Shown one piece after another: positions 1-9,361 of a stretch of DNA of 52,754 bases. How positions within the stretch are numbered: position 1 is the first letter of the stretch; every line of letters starts with the position of its first letter. The DNA is from Alphaproteobacteria bacterium. Its GTDB lineage: Bacteria; Pseudomonadota; Alphaproteobacteria; UBA7879; UBA5542. The notes beneath the pieces are model-generated. The model did no database searches and was not told the DNA's origin. It saw only the letters and a list, made by a program, of their open reading frames with translations. Both the position numbers and the translations under genes were made by a program. The stretch lies in contig JBAWWO010000008.1 in the NCBI GenBank assembly GCA_037146715.1, forward strand, positions 1 to 52,754, given 5' to 3'.

Positions 1-54
1 GATTGTTCCTATGTTACAATGCGGCTTATTCCTCTCAAACTTTTCCTTTCCCAT
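1..54 (-). CDS. tuf: Elongation factor Tu, N-terminal fragment (runs off the window)
   Basis: Only the first 18 codons are present, read leftwards from the ATG at 54-52. The translation MGKEKFERNKPHCNIGTI is the invariant start of bacterial EF-Tu, just before the P-loop. EF-Tu carries aminoacyl-tRNA to the ribosomal A site as a GTP complex. The gene lies 26 bases downstream of the fusA stop, giving the classical str order rpsL-rpsG-fusA-tuf. The rest of the gene is outside the window, so completeness cannot be judged. Confidence 0.93.
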   Translation of the reverse strand, partial: MGKEKFERNKPHCNIGTI

Positions 55-80
55 GACTCGGTCCTTTCTTTCTTTTTAAA

Positions 81-2156
81 TTACGCTAATTTTTCTTTTA
101 TCTGTTCAGCCACAGCTGGCGGAACTTGTTCGTAGTGATCAAATAACATCGTATACTGTGCACGACCTTGGCTCATGGATCTTAAGTTATTAACGTATCC
201 AAACATATTGGCCAAAGGAACCATGGCAGATACAACCTGTGCATTTGCTTGGGGTTCCATTCCCGTAATCTGCCCGCGACGACTATTCAGATCACCAATG
301 ATATCGCCCATATATTCCTCAGGGGTCACCACTTCAACCTTCATAACCGGTTCAAGCAATCGAGGGGCTGCCTTTAGAACACCTTCTCTGAAAGCGTTTC
401 TAGAAGCAATTTCGAAGGCTAGAGAGCTTGAGTCCACATCATGATAAGCCCCATCCGTAAGGGTAATCTTGAAGTCAATAACGGGAAATCCCGCAACCGG
501 CCCAGAAGACTGCGCAGACATAAGCCCTTTTTCCACGCCAGGAATATATTCCCGAGGCACAGATCCGCCCACAACTTTGTTTTCAAAGACATATCCGCCA
601 CCAGGCAATAAGGGTTCAAAAGTGAACTTCACCCTAGCAAACTGCCCTGCTCCACCGGATTGCTTCTTGTGGGTATAATCTATATCAGCAGATTTTGTCA
701 AGGTTTCTCGGTAAGCAACCTGAGGAGCGCCCACATTTGCTTCTACCTTGAATTCACGCTTCATACGGTCCACAATGATTTCAAGATGGAGCTCTCCCAT
801 TCCTTTGATCACTGTTTGACCAGATTCTTGATCAACGCTCACCCGGAAAGAAGGATCTTCTGCTGCCAAACGACCCAAAGCCACTGACATTCTTTCTTGG
901 TCTGCCTTTGTTTTGGGTTCAACTGCAACTTCGATCACTGGATCAGGAAATTCCATTCTTTCCAAAATAATTGGCTTTAACACATCACACAAAGTTTCCC
1001 CTGTGGTCACAGACTTCATTCCACACAAGGCAATTATATCACCCGCATGAGCTTCCTTAACATCTTCGCGACTGTTCGCATGCATTAAAAGCATACGGCC
1101 AATACGTTCTTTGTCATCCTTAATAGAGTTCATCACATGATCTCCTGTTTTTAGGGTACCTGAATACAGACGAACGAACGTCAAAGTTCCCACAAAAGGG
1201 TCATTCATGATTTTGAAAGCAAGACCTGAGAAAGGTTCAGCATCATCAGGGTTACGTGTTATCTCTTGGTCACCCTTTAGATTTGTTCCATTAACAGCCC
1301 CAACATCTAAAGGCGAAGGCAAGTAGTCAACAACGCCGTCCAACAAAGGCTGAACACCCTTGTTCTTGAAAGCACTTCCGCACAAAACAGGAACAAACTT
1401 GAATTCAACGGTTCCACGCCGAATACAACGCTTCAAAACTTCAACAGAGGGCTCTTCGCCTTCTAAATATTTTTCCAAAGCCTGGTCATCCATTTCAACC
1501 GCTGCTTCAATCAAAGCAGCCCGGTATTCTTTAGCCTTTTCCAACATATCCGCAGGAATTTCTTCCTCAACAAACTTAGCTCCCAAAGCTTCGTCTAACC
1601 AACGAATAGACTTCATCTTTACCAGATCAATGAGACCGGAAAATTCAGATTCGCTTCCCACAGGCAACTGCAAAACCAAAGGCACAGCCCCCAAACGGGT
1701 TTTCATCATATCAACGCAGCGATAGAAGTTGGCCCCGATACGATCCATCTTGTTGACAAAGCAGATACGAGGAACAGCATATTTGTTAGCCTGACGCCAA
1801 ACGGTTTCGGACTGAGGCTCAACCCCCGCCACGCTATCAAACACAGCAACAGCGCCGTCTAGAACGCGCAAAGAACGTTCGACTTCAATGGTGAAATCAA
1901 CGTGCCCAGGTGTATCAATAATGTTAATACGGTAATCATTCCAAAAACAAGTTGTTGCCGCAGAGGTAATCGTGATTCCGCGTTCTTGTTCCTGTTCCAT
2001 CCAGTCCATAGTGGCTGCACCATCATGCACTTCCCCAATTTTGTGGGAACGCCCTGTATAGTATAGAACACGCTCAGTCGTTGTTGTCTTGCCCGCATCA
2101 ATGTGGGCCATAATTCCAATATTACGATAGCGCTGTAAAGGGGTTTGACGAGCCAT
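81..2156 (-). CDS. fusA: Translation elongation factor G (EF-G)
   Basis: The 691-residue product is full length for EF-G, the GTPase that drives translocation of tRNA and mRNA and, with ribosome recycling factor, splits post-termination ribosomes. Seen directly: the P-loop [13 protein letters not shown] near residue 17, the switch region [12 protein letters not shown], the G3 motif DTPGHVDF, the NKMDR G4 motif near 135, and the domain IV/V sequences [15 protein letters not shown] and [16 protein letters not shown]. The gene starts 5 bases downstream of rpsG and is followed by tuf, so it is co-transcribed within the str operon. Nothing looks truncated or rearranged. Confidence 0.98.
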   Translation of the reverse strand: MARQTPLQRYRNIGIMAHIDAGKTTTTERVLYYTGRSHKIGEVHDGAATMDWMEQEQERGITITSAATTCFWNDYRINIIDTPGHVDFTIEVERSLRVLDGAVAVFDSVAGVEPQSETVWRQANKYAVPRICFVNKMDRIGANFYRCVDMMKTRLGAVPLVLQLPVGSESEFSGLIDLVKMKSIRWLDEALGAKFVEEEIPADMLEKAKEYRAALIEAAVEMDDQALEKYLEGEEPSVEVLKRCIRRGTVEFKFVPVLCGSAFKNKGVQPLLDGVVDYLPSPLDVGAVNGTNLKGDQEITRNPDDAEPFSGLAFKIMNDPFVGTLTFVRLYSGTLKTGDHVMNSIKDDKERIGRMLLMHANSREDVKEAHAGDIIALCGMKSVTTGETLCDVLKPIILERMEFPDPVIEVAVEPKTKADQERMSVALGRLAAEDPSFRVSVDQESGQTVIKGMGELHLEIIVDRMKREFKVEANVGAPQVAYRETLTKSADIDYTHKKQSGGAGQFARVKFTFEPLLPGGGYVFENKVVGGSVPREYIPGVEKGLMSAQSSGPVAGFPVIDFKITLTDGAYHDVDSSSLAFEIASRNAFREGVLKAAPRLLEPVMKVEVVTPEEYMGDIIGDLNSRRGQITGMEPQANAQVVSAMVPLANMFGYVNNLRSMSQGRAQYTMLFDHYEQVPPAVAEQIKEKLA

Positions 2157-2161
2157 TTATT

Positions 2162-2632
<471 letters not shown>

Positions 2633-2643
2633 TTAAACCCTCA

Positions 2644-3015
2644 TTATTTTGGACGTTTTGCACCATAGCAAGAACGTCTTTTCTTACGATCTTTTACACC
2701 TTGAGTATCCAAAGCCCCACGCACGATGTGATAACGCACACCTGGCAAGTCTGGCACTCTTCCCCCACGAACCAACACAACGGAGTGTTCCTGAAGATTA
2801 TGACCTTCCCCGGGAATATACCCAGTGATTTCGTGACCATTCGTCAATCTAATACGCGCAATCTTACGCAAAGCCGAGTTTGGTTTCTTTGGCGTCTTTG
2901 TTGTAACACGCGTACAAACGCCGCGTCGTTGAGGACAAGCCTCTAGCGCTGGCGCTTTATTTCTTTCAACAGGCCGCTTCCGAGGCTTGCGAATTAATTG
3001 ATTGATCGTTGGCAT
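2644..3015 (-). CDS. rpsL: 30S ribosomal protein S12, with Pro at position 88
   Basis: The 123-residue product is S12, a decoding-centre protein and the classical site of streptomycin-resistance mutations. It is the first gene of the str operon. The loop [13 protein letters not shown] keeps Lys43, but the second loop reads [13 protein letters not shown], so Pro replaces the usual Lys88. The codon is CCA and the reading is unambiguous. Position 88 contacts the decoding site and is a known resistance position in E. coli and Mycobacterium. Whether this Pro is a lineage feature or affects drug binding cannot be told from the sequence. The promoter lies about 170 bases upstream. Confidence 0.98.
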   Translation of the reverse strand: MPTINQLIRKPRKRPVERNKAPALEACPQRRGVCTRVTTKTPKKPNSALRKIARIRLTNGHEITGYIPGEGHNLQEHSVVLVRGGRVPDLPGVRYHIVRGALDTQGVKDRKKRRSCYGAKRPK

Positions 3016-3184
3016 ATAAATATCCTTTAAAAATTACAAAAACCACAACTCCCTGATCTTTTATATGGAAAGCACAAAAAGAAAGCCAGAAGAATTTTCT
3101 CGCCCCCCATCATAGCCTTAAAATCCATTAAAAACCCATGGATATCATAGGAATTCCCAAACATCTATTCAAGAATTAGGCCGC

Positions 3185-3213
3185 ATCATATTATGTGCTT
3201 ACGGATTCGTCAA
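3185..3213 (-). promoter_or_regulatory. Sigma-70-type promoter of the str operon
   Basis: On the minus strand TTGACG (3213-3208) is followed by a 17-base spacer and TATGAT (3190-3185). Both boxes are close to consensus with ideal spacing. Transcription would start near 3178, giving a leader of about 160 bases before rpsL. Confidence 0.8.
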
Positions 3214-3347
3214 GAGCTGAGTTAAAAAAAATTACATATTAAGGCTTAAAAAATGAAGCATTCGTGAAACTACCTTTTATTTCTGCCAACAAACAATTTG
3301 CCTTAAGCCCGTTTCTATGGAAAAATGGCCTCAAGAAAGAGACCATT

Positions 3348-4118
3348 ATGTTTATTGATAGCCACTGCCATTTAGATGATCCCAAATTTGTGGAAGACTT
3401 TGCCGATATTCTGCACCGGGCAAAAATCATGAATGTTCAGCGATTGCTGACCATTTCAACCCTTTTGTCTGCAGTCCCGGGGCTTCAGAAAATATCGGAC
3501 GATCACCCCCATGTGTATCACAGTGTGGGCGTTCACCCCAATGATGTGCAACAGGAAGGCGTCCCCACGGGTGCAGCGCTGAAAAAATTCGCCCAGCACC
3601 CCAAGGCCGTTGCTTTTGGTGAAACGGGCCTGGACTATTATTATGAGCACACAGACCGCAAGGCCCAGCAAGAAAGCTTCCTCCACCATATTCAAGCCGC
3701 ACATGAGCTCAACATGCCCCTGATCATTCATAGCCGGGATGCGGAAGAGGATATTCTCAGCATATTAAAATCCCACAAACTGGCCGCCAATCCGGGAGTC
3801 ATCCACTGTTTTACAGGCACAGAAAACTTCGCAAAAGACTGTTTGGACTTGGGCTTTTATATTTCGATCTCAGGCATTGTGACCTTTAAAAATGCCGAGG
3901 CCTTAAGGGAAATTGTGAAAATAATCCCCCAGGATCGGCTGCTGATTGAAACGGATTCTCCCTACTTGGCCCCCATGCCCTATCGGGGCAAAAGGAATGA
4001 GCCTTCCTATGTAGTCTACACGGCTGAGGCCATTGCGAACCTGTTGGATATGTCTACCCAAAAACTGGGGGAAATCACCAGCCATAATTTCTTCACGTTA
4101 TTTTCAAAGGCCTCATGA
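3348..4118 (+). CDS. tatD: TatD-family metal-dependent deoxyribonuclease
   Basis: This is a TIM-barrel metallohydrolase of the TatD family (3'-5' DNase activity in E. coli TatD). Visible motifs are the N-terminal metal-binding DSHCHLDD, the metal-bridging Glu in FGETGLDYYYE, HSRDAEED, HCFTG, and the C-terminal IETDSPYLAP with PYRGKRNEPSYV. I chose the ATG at 3348 because the H-x-H motif follows within a few residues, as in the family, giving 256 residues. An in-frame GTG at 3264 would add 28 unrelated residues. The stop overlaps the start of the next gene (ATGA), so the two are translationally coupled. In many alphaproteobacteria tatD is followed by this same hydrolase gene. Confidence 0.93.
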   Translation: MFIDSHCHLDDPKFVEDFADILHRAKIMNVQRLLTISTLLSAVPGLQKISDDHPHVYHSVGVHPNDVQQEGVPTGAALKKFAQHPKAVAFGETGLDYYYEHTDRKAQQESFLHHIQAAHELNMPLIIHSRDAEEDILSILKSHKLAANPGVIHCFTGTENFAKDCLDLGFYISISGIVTFKNAEALREIVKIIPQDRLLIETDSPYLAPMPYRGKRNEPSYVVYTAEAIANLLDMSTQKLGEITSHNFFTLFSKAS

Positions 4119-4918
4119 CCCAAAAAACCGCCCCCTTAAAAGTACGCATTCTGGGTTGCGGCCCCACTTGGGGGGTGCCTTGCCTTGGCTTTGGTTGGGG
4201 AAAATGCAACCCGGACAATCCTAAAAATCGGCGACAACGCTCTAGCATTCTGGTTGAAGACGGCACTACCCGCCTGCTGATTGATGCCTCCCCCGATGCC
4301 CGCGCCCAACTTTTTACCGCGAAGGTTGATGCCCTGGATGCCATTCTGTTGACCCATGAGCATGCGGATCATACCCGTGGACTCGACGAACTGGGCGCCC
4401 TGAGCCGCTTTCAGGATAAACTGCTGCCCATTCATGCCAGTCCTAAAACTTTTGAGAACGTTATAAAATCTGTTGATTATGCGTTCCATGCTCAAAACGC
4501 CCATTATCTGCCCTTTTTCTCGGCCCATCCTTTTTCGGATAAATCCTTTACCGTTGGATCGTTAACCATTCAGCCCTTTCTTCAAGACCATGGCGTTACA
4601 GAAAGTTGGGGTTTTCGCATAGGGGATTTTGCCTACTCCACCGACGTGGTCAAAATGCCTGAGGAATCTTTTCAGGTGCTAGAGGGTGTGAAAGTCTGGG
4701 TTGTAGATTGCCTGAAACGCGTTCCCCACCTGACCCACAGCCACTTGACTCAAACCCTTGAATGGATAGAACGGGTCAAGCCAGACCGCGCCATACTGAC
4801 CCACATGTCTCAGGACTTAGATTATGACCAACTGAAAGCTGAACTGCCCAGTCATGTGGAACCAGCCTATGATGGGCTGGAAATTATGGTTAAAAGCGGG
4901 GAAGAGAGAAAACTCTAG
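4115..4918 (+). CDS. Metallo-beta-lactamase-fold hydrolase (PhnP-like)
   Basis: The 267-residue product has the metallo-beta-lactamase signature THEHADHTRG (H-x-H-x-D-H) near residue 80, plus later His and Asp ligands in DHGVTESWGFR, YSTDVV, VDCLKR and LTHMSQDLDY. The opening LGCGPTWGVPCLGFGWGKC followed by RRQRSSILVE is typical of the PhnP/phosphoribosyl cyclic phosphodiesterase-like branch that sits next to tatD in alphaproteobacteria. The likely substrate is a cyclic phosphodiester or a nucleic acid end, but that is inference. It overlaps tatD by four bases. Confidence 0.85.
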   Translation: MTQKTAPLKVRILGCGPTWGVPCLGFGWGKCNPDNPKNRRQRSSILVEDGTTRLLIDASPDARAQLFTAKVDALDAILLTHEHADHTRGLDELGALSRFQDKLLPIHASPKTFENVIKSVDYAFHAQNAHYLPFFSAHPFSDKSFTVGSLTIQPFLQDHGVTESWGFRIGDFAYSTDVVKMPEESFQVLEGVKVWVVDCLKRVPHLTHSHLTQTLEWIERVKPDRAILTHMSQDLDYDQLKAELPSHVEPAYDGLEIMVKSGEERKL

Positions 4919-4956
4919 TTTTCCCATCATCAAGAGCACTGTAGGGATGACGGAAA

Positions 4957-4998
4957 GGGGGTATCATTTTATCGAAGTTTAGCTATAATACCCCTATG
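4957..4998 (+). promoter_or_regulatory. parE promoter placed for a leaderless transcript
   Basis: TATAAT occupies 4984-4989, so the expected transcription start (7 bases after the box) is 4996, the A of the parE ATG. No Shine-Dalgarno site precedes this ATG and the next in-frame Met is 37 codons in. The -35 region at 17 bases spacing (GTATCA) is weak. GGGGTAT at 4958-4964 and ATACCCC at 4988-4994 form an inverted repeat around the promoter. Confidence 0.55.
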
Positions 4999-6966
4999 GA
5001 TTTACTTATTGAAACAAAACAGACGAAAAAGTCAGATACCTATTCCGCCAAGGATATTGAGGTCCTAGAAGGCCTAGAGCCCGTCCGGCGGCGCCCAGGC
5101 ATGTACGTGGGAGGAACTGACGAAAAAGCCCTGCATCACCTGGTTTCTGAAGTGCTCGACAATGCCATGGATGAAGCTGTTGCGGGCCATGCCAGTACCA
5201 TTCAGCTGCATATTGGTGAAGATGGCTATGTCACGGTAACTGATAATGGCCGCGGCATTCCTGTTGATCCTCACCCCAAATTTCCTGACAAATCTGCCCT
5301 GGAAGTCATTTTAACAACCCTGCACTCAGGGGGAAAGTTCACGCAAAAAGCTTACGAAACCGCCGGGGGCCTTCATGGGGTTGGTATCTCTGTGGTGAAC
5401 GCCTTATCTGAACATTTGATCGCCGAGGTTTGGCGCAATAAAAAACTATGGCGGCAAGAGTATAAACAGGGAAATCCCATCACAAAGCTGACCCATTCCG
5501 CCAACCCCAGCAATGAATCGGGAACTCGCATTTCCTTTAAACCGGATGTTGAGATTTTCGGCGACCACATTCATTTTAAACTGCCTACCCTGTACAAGAT
5601 GGCTAAGTCAAAAGCTTATCTGCACAAGGGCGTGCGCATTTTATGGTCTTGCGATGCCAGTTTGGCGTCTACCCAAGCACCCGAAAAAGATGAATTTCAT
5701 TTTCCCAACGGCATTGCCGATTATCTGAAAGATCTGTCCGGCGATTGCCAGCTGCTAACCATTCCTTTTGAGGGAACTGTTCAATTTCCCGGGAAAGAAG
5801 GCCGGGCCGAATGGTCCGTCGTGTGGATTCAGTCGGGAGATTCTCTGTTGCATTCCTATTGTAACACCATTTTAACGCCCTTGGGGGGGACTCATGAGTC
5901 CGGTTTTAAATCTGCTCTTTTAAAGGGAATCCGGGACTTTGGTCAGCTAGTCAAAAACAAAAAGGCCACTAAGATTACAGGGGATGACCTTTTTGCAAGC
6001 GCCATTGGTCTTCTTTCTGTCTTTATTAAGGATCCCCAATTTCAAGGGCAAACAAAGGAACGGCTTACGTCCACCCATGTGTCCAAGCTAGTTGAAAATG
6101 CTGTTAAGGATCACTTTGATCACTGGCTTAGCCGCAATATGGAGACGTCTCAACTGTTATTGAACAGCCTTATTAGCGTGGTTGAACTACGGGAACAACA
6201 AAAAAGTGAGAGGGAAGAGAATCGGAAATCTCCCACCCAACGCCTAAGATTGCCCGGAAAATTGGCAGATTGTTCCCAACGAACACCCAAGGGGACCGAA
6301 ATATTCATCGTTGAGGGTGACGCGGCAGGGGGGTCAGCTAAGCAAGCCCGCGACCGTCAAACCCAAGCTATTCTGCCCCTGAAGGGGAAAATTCTGAACG
6401 TGGCGAATGCGACCTTTGACAAAATGAAGGGCAACCAAGAAATTCAAGATTTGGAAAAAGCCCTGGGCTGCGGCACCCGCGACAAATTTGACGGCGAAAA
6501 ACTGCGCTATGAAAAAATCATCATCATGACGGATGCGGATGTGGATGGGGCTCACATTGCCTCTCTTCTCATGACTTTTTTCTATAAGGAAATGCGCCCC
6601 CTGATTGAACAGGGCCACCTGTATATTGTGCAACCGCCCCTGTACCGCTTGTCCCAGGGAGGGAACTCTTTCTACGTGCGCACGGACGAAGAAAAAGACC
6701 ATTTGCTGAAAACCCAATTCAAAAGCAATGCAAAAGTAGAAATCAGCCGTTTCAAAGGGTTAGGGGAAATGAATGCTCCTCAACTAAAAGAAACAGCCAT
6801 GCATCCGAAAAAGCGCACTTTGCTACAAATCCACCTTGAGGATCTTGAAAATAAAGACCTAGCAGAACTTGAATCTTTTGTTGAAGATTTGATGGGTAAA
6901 AAACCTGAAAACCGGTACGACTTTATCCAAAAGAACGCCCAGTTCGTGAAAGAAGTGGATATTTAG
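4996..6966 (+). CDS. parE: DNA topoisomerase IV subunit B
   Basis: The 656-residue product is the ATPase subunit of topoisomerase IV, which with ParC decatenates replicated chromosomes. Seen directly: EVLEGLEPVRRRPGMYVGG, the GHKL ATPase motifs LDNAMDEA, DNGRGIPVD and GGLHGVGISVVNAL, then the TOPRIM motif VEGDAAGGSAKQ near residue 440, the metal-binding DADVDGAHI, and RFKGLGEMN near the end. LHSGGKF and LPLKGKILNVANA favour ParE over GyrB. The TOPRIM motif has Ala where EGDSAGG is usual; the catalytic Glu and the Asp residues are intact. The start codon sits exactly at the predicted transcription start. Confidence 0.93.
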   Translation: MDLLIETKQTKKSDTYSAKDIEVLEGLEPVRRRPGMYVGGTDEKALHHLVSEVLDNAMDEAVAGHASTIQLHIGEDGYVTVTDNGRGIPVDPHPKFPDKSALEVILTTLHSGGKFTQKAYETAGGLHGVGISVVNALSEHLIAEVWRNKKLWRQEYKQGNPITKLTHSANPSNESGTRISFKPDVEIFGDHIHFKLPTLYKMAKSKAYLHKGVRILWSCDASLASTQAPEKDEFHFPNGIADYLKDLSGDCQLLTIPFEGTVQFPGKEGRAEWSVVWIQSGDSLLHSYCNTILTPLGGTHESGFKSALLKGIRDFGQLVKNKKATKITGDDLFASAIGLLSVFIKDPQFQGQTKERLTSTHVSKLVENAVKDHFDHWLSRNMETSQLLLNSLISVVELREQQKSEREENRKSPTQRLRLPGKLADCSQRTPKGTEIFIVEGDAAGGSAKQARDRQTQAILPLKGKILNVANATFDKMKGNQEIQDLEKALGCGTRDKFDGEKLRYEKIIIMTDADVDGAHIASLLMTFFYKEMRPLIEQGHLYIVQPPLYRLSQGGNSFYVRTDEEKDHLLKTQFKSNAKVEISRFKGLGEMNAPQLKETAMHPKKRTLLQIHLEDLENKDLAELESFVEDLMGKKPENRYDFIQKNAQFVKEVDI

Positions 6967-6990
6967 AGAACTTCCCTCCCTTTTGTTTTT

Positions 6991-7007
6991 CTCGGGTTTG
7001 ACCCGAG
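6991..7007. repeat. Short intergenic palindrome, CTCGGG family
   Basis: CTCGGGTTTGACCCGAG is a perfect 7-bp-arm palindrome in the gap between the convergent parE and barrel-protein genes. It is one of several related copies in the window (10804, 19295, 22690, 43086 and a degraded one at 23198). No U-tract follows on either strand, so it is not a standard terminator. Confidence 0.7.
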
Positions 7008-7009
7008 GT

Positions 7010-7621
7010 CTAAAACTTATAAAAAGCACCGACCTCTAAAGAAAATATTCGGGGCTTTTTGCCCGTTGACAGGGTTGGGTCTCCCTTATGGAACGAGGTT
7101 GCAACCGTGTATCTAAGGGACGACCGGATCAGAAAATAGGGCGTTACGAACGCATCCACACCCAAGTTGGCATCAGTCGTGTTCAACCTTAAAGAAGTGT
7201 TATGTGCAGGTCCTTGATATTTATAGCGCATAAGTCCAGTCCCAAGCCCCACAAAGGGCAAAAAATTGTCATGAATAACTTTACCAAACCGAATCATACC
7301 GTGATAAGTGGATTTCTTGCTTAACTTTTGATTAGGCTTTACAAGAAGCACACTGTTTTGAACGCAAGATCCTTCAAGTCCCAAGTAATAGTCAGAAAAG
7401 GTCAACCCAGCCCCTAGCGCAGGCCCCACAGAAAGTTGTCTCCGTTCAAATAACTGGTTATTCACGGAAAGGTGCGTAATTTCTAGCCCCCCCACAAGAC
7501 CTGCGAACACCCCCTGAAAATCTCCTTTAAAATCTCCTTTAAAATCTCCTTTAAAATCAGGTTTTGCTTGGCTAGACGTAGCCCCCAAAATGCTAAGTAT
7601 TATAAGAATTTTTCTATTCAT
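7010..7621 (-). CDS. Small outer-membrane beta-barrel protein
   Basis: The 203-residue protein has a Sec signal peptide (MNRKILIILSILGATSSQA), a short DFKG tandem repeat, and then alternating amphipathic beta-strands ending in a terminal Phe (VGAFYKF), the classic outer-membrane insertion signal. FVGLGTGLMRYKY and DANLGVDAFVTPYFLIRSSLRY are typical OmpA/OmpX-like strand sequences. It probably forms an eight-stranded barrel in the outer membrane, with no OmpA C-terminal peptidoglycan domain. The family name cannot be fixed by eye. It is transcribed leftwards and converges with parE. Confidence 0.7.
   Translation of the reverse strand: MNRKILIILSILGATSSQAKPDFKGDFKGDFKGDFQGVFAGLVGGLEITHLSVNNQLFERRQLSVGPALGAGLTFSDYYLGLEGSCVQNSVLLVKPNQKLSKKSTYHGMIRFGKVIHDNFLPFVGLGTGLMRYKYQGPAHNTSLRLNTTDANLGVDAFVTPYFLIRSSLRYTVATSFHKGDPTLSTGKKPRIFSLEVGAFYKF
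7521..7556 (-). repeat. Three perfect 12-bp tandem repeats inside a coding region
   Basis: The unit TCTCCTTTAAAA occurs three times in a row (7521-7532, 7533-7544, 7545-7556), with partial continuation on each side. It encodes DFKG repeats just after the signal peptide of the barrel protein. The 12-base unit keeps frame, so slippage would change protein length without a frameshift. Confidence 0.9.
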
Positions 7622-7690
7622 GATTTGTCTAGCTTAACTATCATCTACGGTAAAATCAATTAAGAAGATTGATTAATATAGAGATCCTAT

Positions 7691-7719
7691 AAAAAAAGCC
7701 CAGGAGCATGCTCCCAGGC
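7691..7719 (-). terminator. Rho-independent terminator of the PpiC-like gene
   Basis: A hairpin built on the palindrome GGAGCATGCTCC with flanking GCC/GGC pairs (7698-7719) is followed on the minus strand by seven T residues (7697-7691). It lies 25 bases past the stop of the foldase gene. Confidence 0.85.
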
Positions 7720-7744
7720 CTTCTTTGAATTTCAAGTCTACTAC

Positions 7745-8614
7745 TTAAGCAGGCTGATTAGCGCTGGATAAGCTCTTAAACACGTCGTCGCCTCCGGTCA
7801 TTGTGTATACTTTCAAGTCAATTTGCTTGGAAAGTTCATCCACATATTCCATCAAAGCTTTTTGAGCATACAAGTTCTTAAGCTGAGGCTTTAACTGATC
7901 GAAAGGCGGTATAACTGCTGCGCGAGAATTACCGCGACGAACAATTAAATGCTTACCATCTTTCATCGCAATAGATTTCTTGCTATGAACGTTATCTTTT
8001 AAAGTCTTCAAAGCAGAAAGAACGTCTTCCCCCAAAGCAGACCCGATGGCAGCTTCAAGCAAGTATCCCACATTACCTTTGTTTTTCTTAGCTTCTGGCT
8101 CAAGAGAGTATTCAGCAGCAACGCTACCAAAGTCTTTTCCTGCATTAAGTTCTTTCAAAACTTTTTCAGCTTGAGAACCATTAGAAACAACGATTACGCT
8201 GACTTCGAGCTCTTTTTGATTTTTCATTTTTTGAGTCAACTCTGTATAAAGACCACGCAGCTTAGCGTCCGTGATTCTTTTTTCGATAGCTCTTTTCAAA
8301 AAGAGTTGAAGTTCGATCGCACGACGGGCTTCTTCCATAAGCTTCAAAACTTCTTCGTCCGCAGAAAGATCTACTGTTGATTTCGCTTCTTCCAACAAAA
8401 GCTCTAGAACTTTCTGGTCACGCAAGGGGCGGAAAACCGCATCAAATGGAGCCTTTCTAATTTGTTCCATCTGGTTTTTTTCGTGCAAATTTTTAATAGC
8501 ACTAAGAGTTACAGTTTTATTTTTAACGCGGGCAACCACTACATCTTTAGATTCAGCAGATGCTGCCGCAAAAATAATAGCCGTTAAGATAATTGATTTA
8601 AGTATTGTTTTCAT
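7745..8614 (-). CDS. Exported parvulin-type (PpiC/SurA-like) peptidyl-prolyl isomerase
   Basis: The 289-residue protein has a signal peptide starting MKTILKSIILTAIIFAAASA. An N-terminal helical chaperone region (about 30-135) is followed by a rotamase domain: ELEVSVIVVSNGSQAEKVLK, GKDFGSVAAEYS and GNVGYLLEA match the parvulin fold. It likely helps fold outer-membrane proteins in the periplasm. The start at 8614 is chosen because AAGGAG lies 8 bases upstream; a Met 8 codons earlier would include that Shine-Dalgarno site in the coding region. The isomerase domain is somewhat divergent, so chaperone activity may dominate. A terminator follows. Confidence 0.85.
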   Translation of the reverse strand: MKTILKSIILTAIIFAAASAESKDVVVARVKNKTVTLSAIKNLHEKNQMEQIRKAPFDAVFRPLRDQKVLELLLEEAKSTVDLSADEEVLKLMEEARRAIELQLFLKRAIEKRITDAKLRGLYTELTQKMKNQKELEVSVIVVSNGSQAEKVLKELNAGKDFGSVAAEYSLEPEAKKNKGNVGYLLEAAIGSALGEDVLSALKTLKDNVHSKKSIAMKDGKHLIVRRGNSRAAVIPPFDQLKPQLKNLYAQKALMEYVDELSKQIDLKVYTMTGGDDVFKSLSSANQPA

Positions 8615-8727
8615 AAGTAAAGCTCCTTTTATTTTCAATGAATCATGCCTGAACTTAATCAGAAGCTCAAGGGGAAAAATAAAAATAAAATTGTTGAAAA
8701 AAAATCCTGCCTTGATAAGCTTTAGGA

Positions 8728-9321
8728 ATGAACTTTTTAGATTTATCTTTCAGTCAATTTGCCCTTGTTTGTGGGGCCTATTTTTTAGGCAGCATTCCCG
8801 CAGGCTATCTTTTGTCAAAATTTTTTGGTCATGGAGACATTCGTCAAAAAGGATCTGGTAATATTGGGGCAACCAATGTGTTGCGATCTGCAAATAAAGT
8901 GTTGGCCTTATTTACCCTAATTTTTGATGTATTAAAAGCCTACGTGGCCGTTTATATTGGCCTAAAATTTAACATTGAACTCTATTGTGGCGTAGCCGTT
9001 GTTGTAGGCCATCTATTCCCCGTTTGGCTAGGATTCAAAGGCGGCAAAGGGGTTGCAACTTATTTGGGCGTTCTACTCGCCCTTTCCTTTCCTTTGGGCA
9101 TACAAGCGATTTTAGCTTGGATGGCCTTTGCTTTCTTATTCCATTATTCCTCTTTAGCTGCCATTTTAACAGGTTTGTTAATCCCCTTTACCGTTTGGAT
9201 TTGGAACTATCATGGCGCCCTGCCCTTGTGCATTATTCTAAGCACTCTTGTCATCGCCAAACATTGGCAAAATATTGGTCGACTTATCCGCGGACAAGAA
9301 CCTAAAATCTCTAAACAATAA
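8728..9321 (+). CDS. plsY: Acyl-phosphate glycerol-3-phosphate acyltransferase PlsY
   Basis: The 197-residue polytopic membrane protein transfers an acyl group from acyl-phosphate to glycerol-3-phosphate, the first acylation in phospholipid synthesis. The three PlsY motifs are visible: LGSIPAGYLLS with KGSGNIGATNVLR, then GHLFPVWLGFKGGKGVATYLG, and the C-terminal segment with AKHWQNIGRLIRGQEPK. About five hydrophobic segments span the length. It is transcribed divergently from the foldase gene and precedes the RNase P RNA gene by 40 bases. Confidence 0.96.
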   Translation: MNFLDLSFSQFALVCGAYFLGSIPAGYLLSKFFGHGDIRQKGSGNIGATNVLRSANKVLALFTLIFDVLKAYVAVYIGLKFNIELYCGVAVVVGHLFPVWLGFKGGKGVATYLGVLLALSFPLGIQAILAWMAFAFLFHYSSLAAILTGLLIPFTVWIWNYHGALPLCIILSTLVIAKHWQNIGRLIRGQEPKISKQ

Positions 9322-9361
9322 ATAACTTGTGAATAAACCCAGAATAGGGCAAATTGGAACT

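Noticed and set aside
3264..3347. GTG extension of tatD
   Set aside because: The added 28 residues are not typical of TatD, and the ATG at 3348 directly precedes the metal-binding motif.
6300..6330. ParE TOPRIM Ala instead of Ser as a sign of inactivation
   Set aside because: The catalytic Glu and the D-x-D-x-D remain and the protein is full length, so it is probably a neutral variant.
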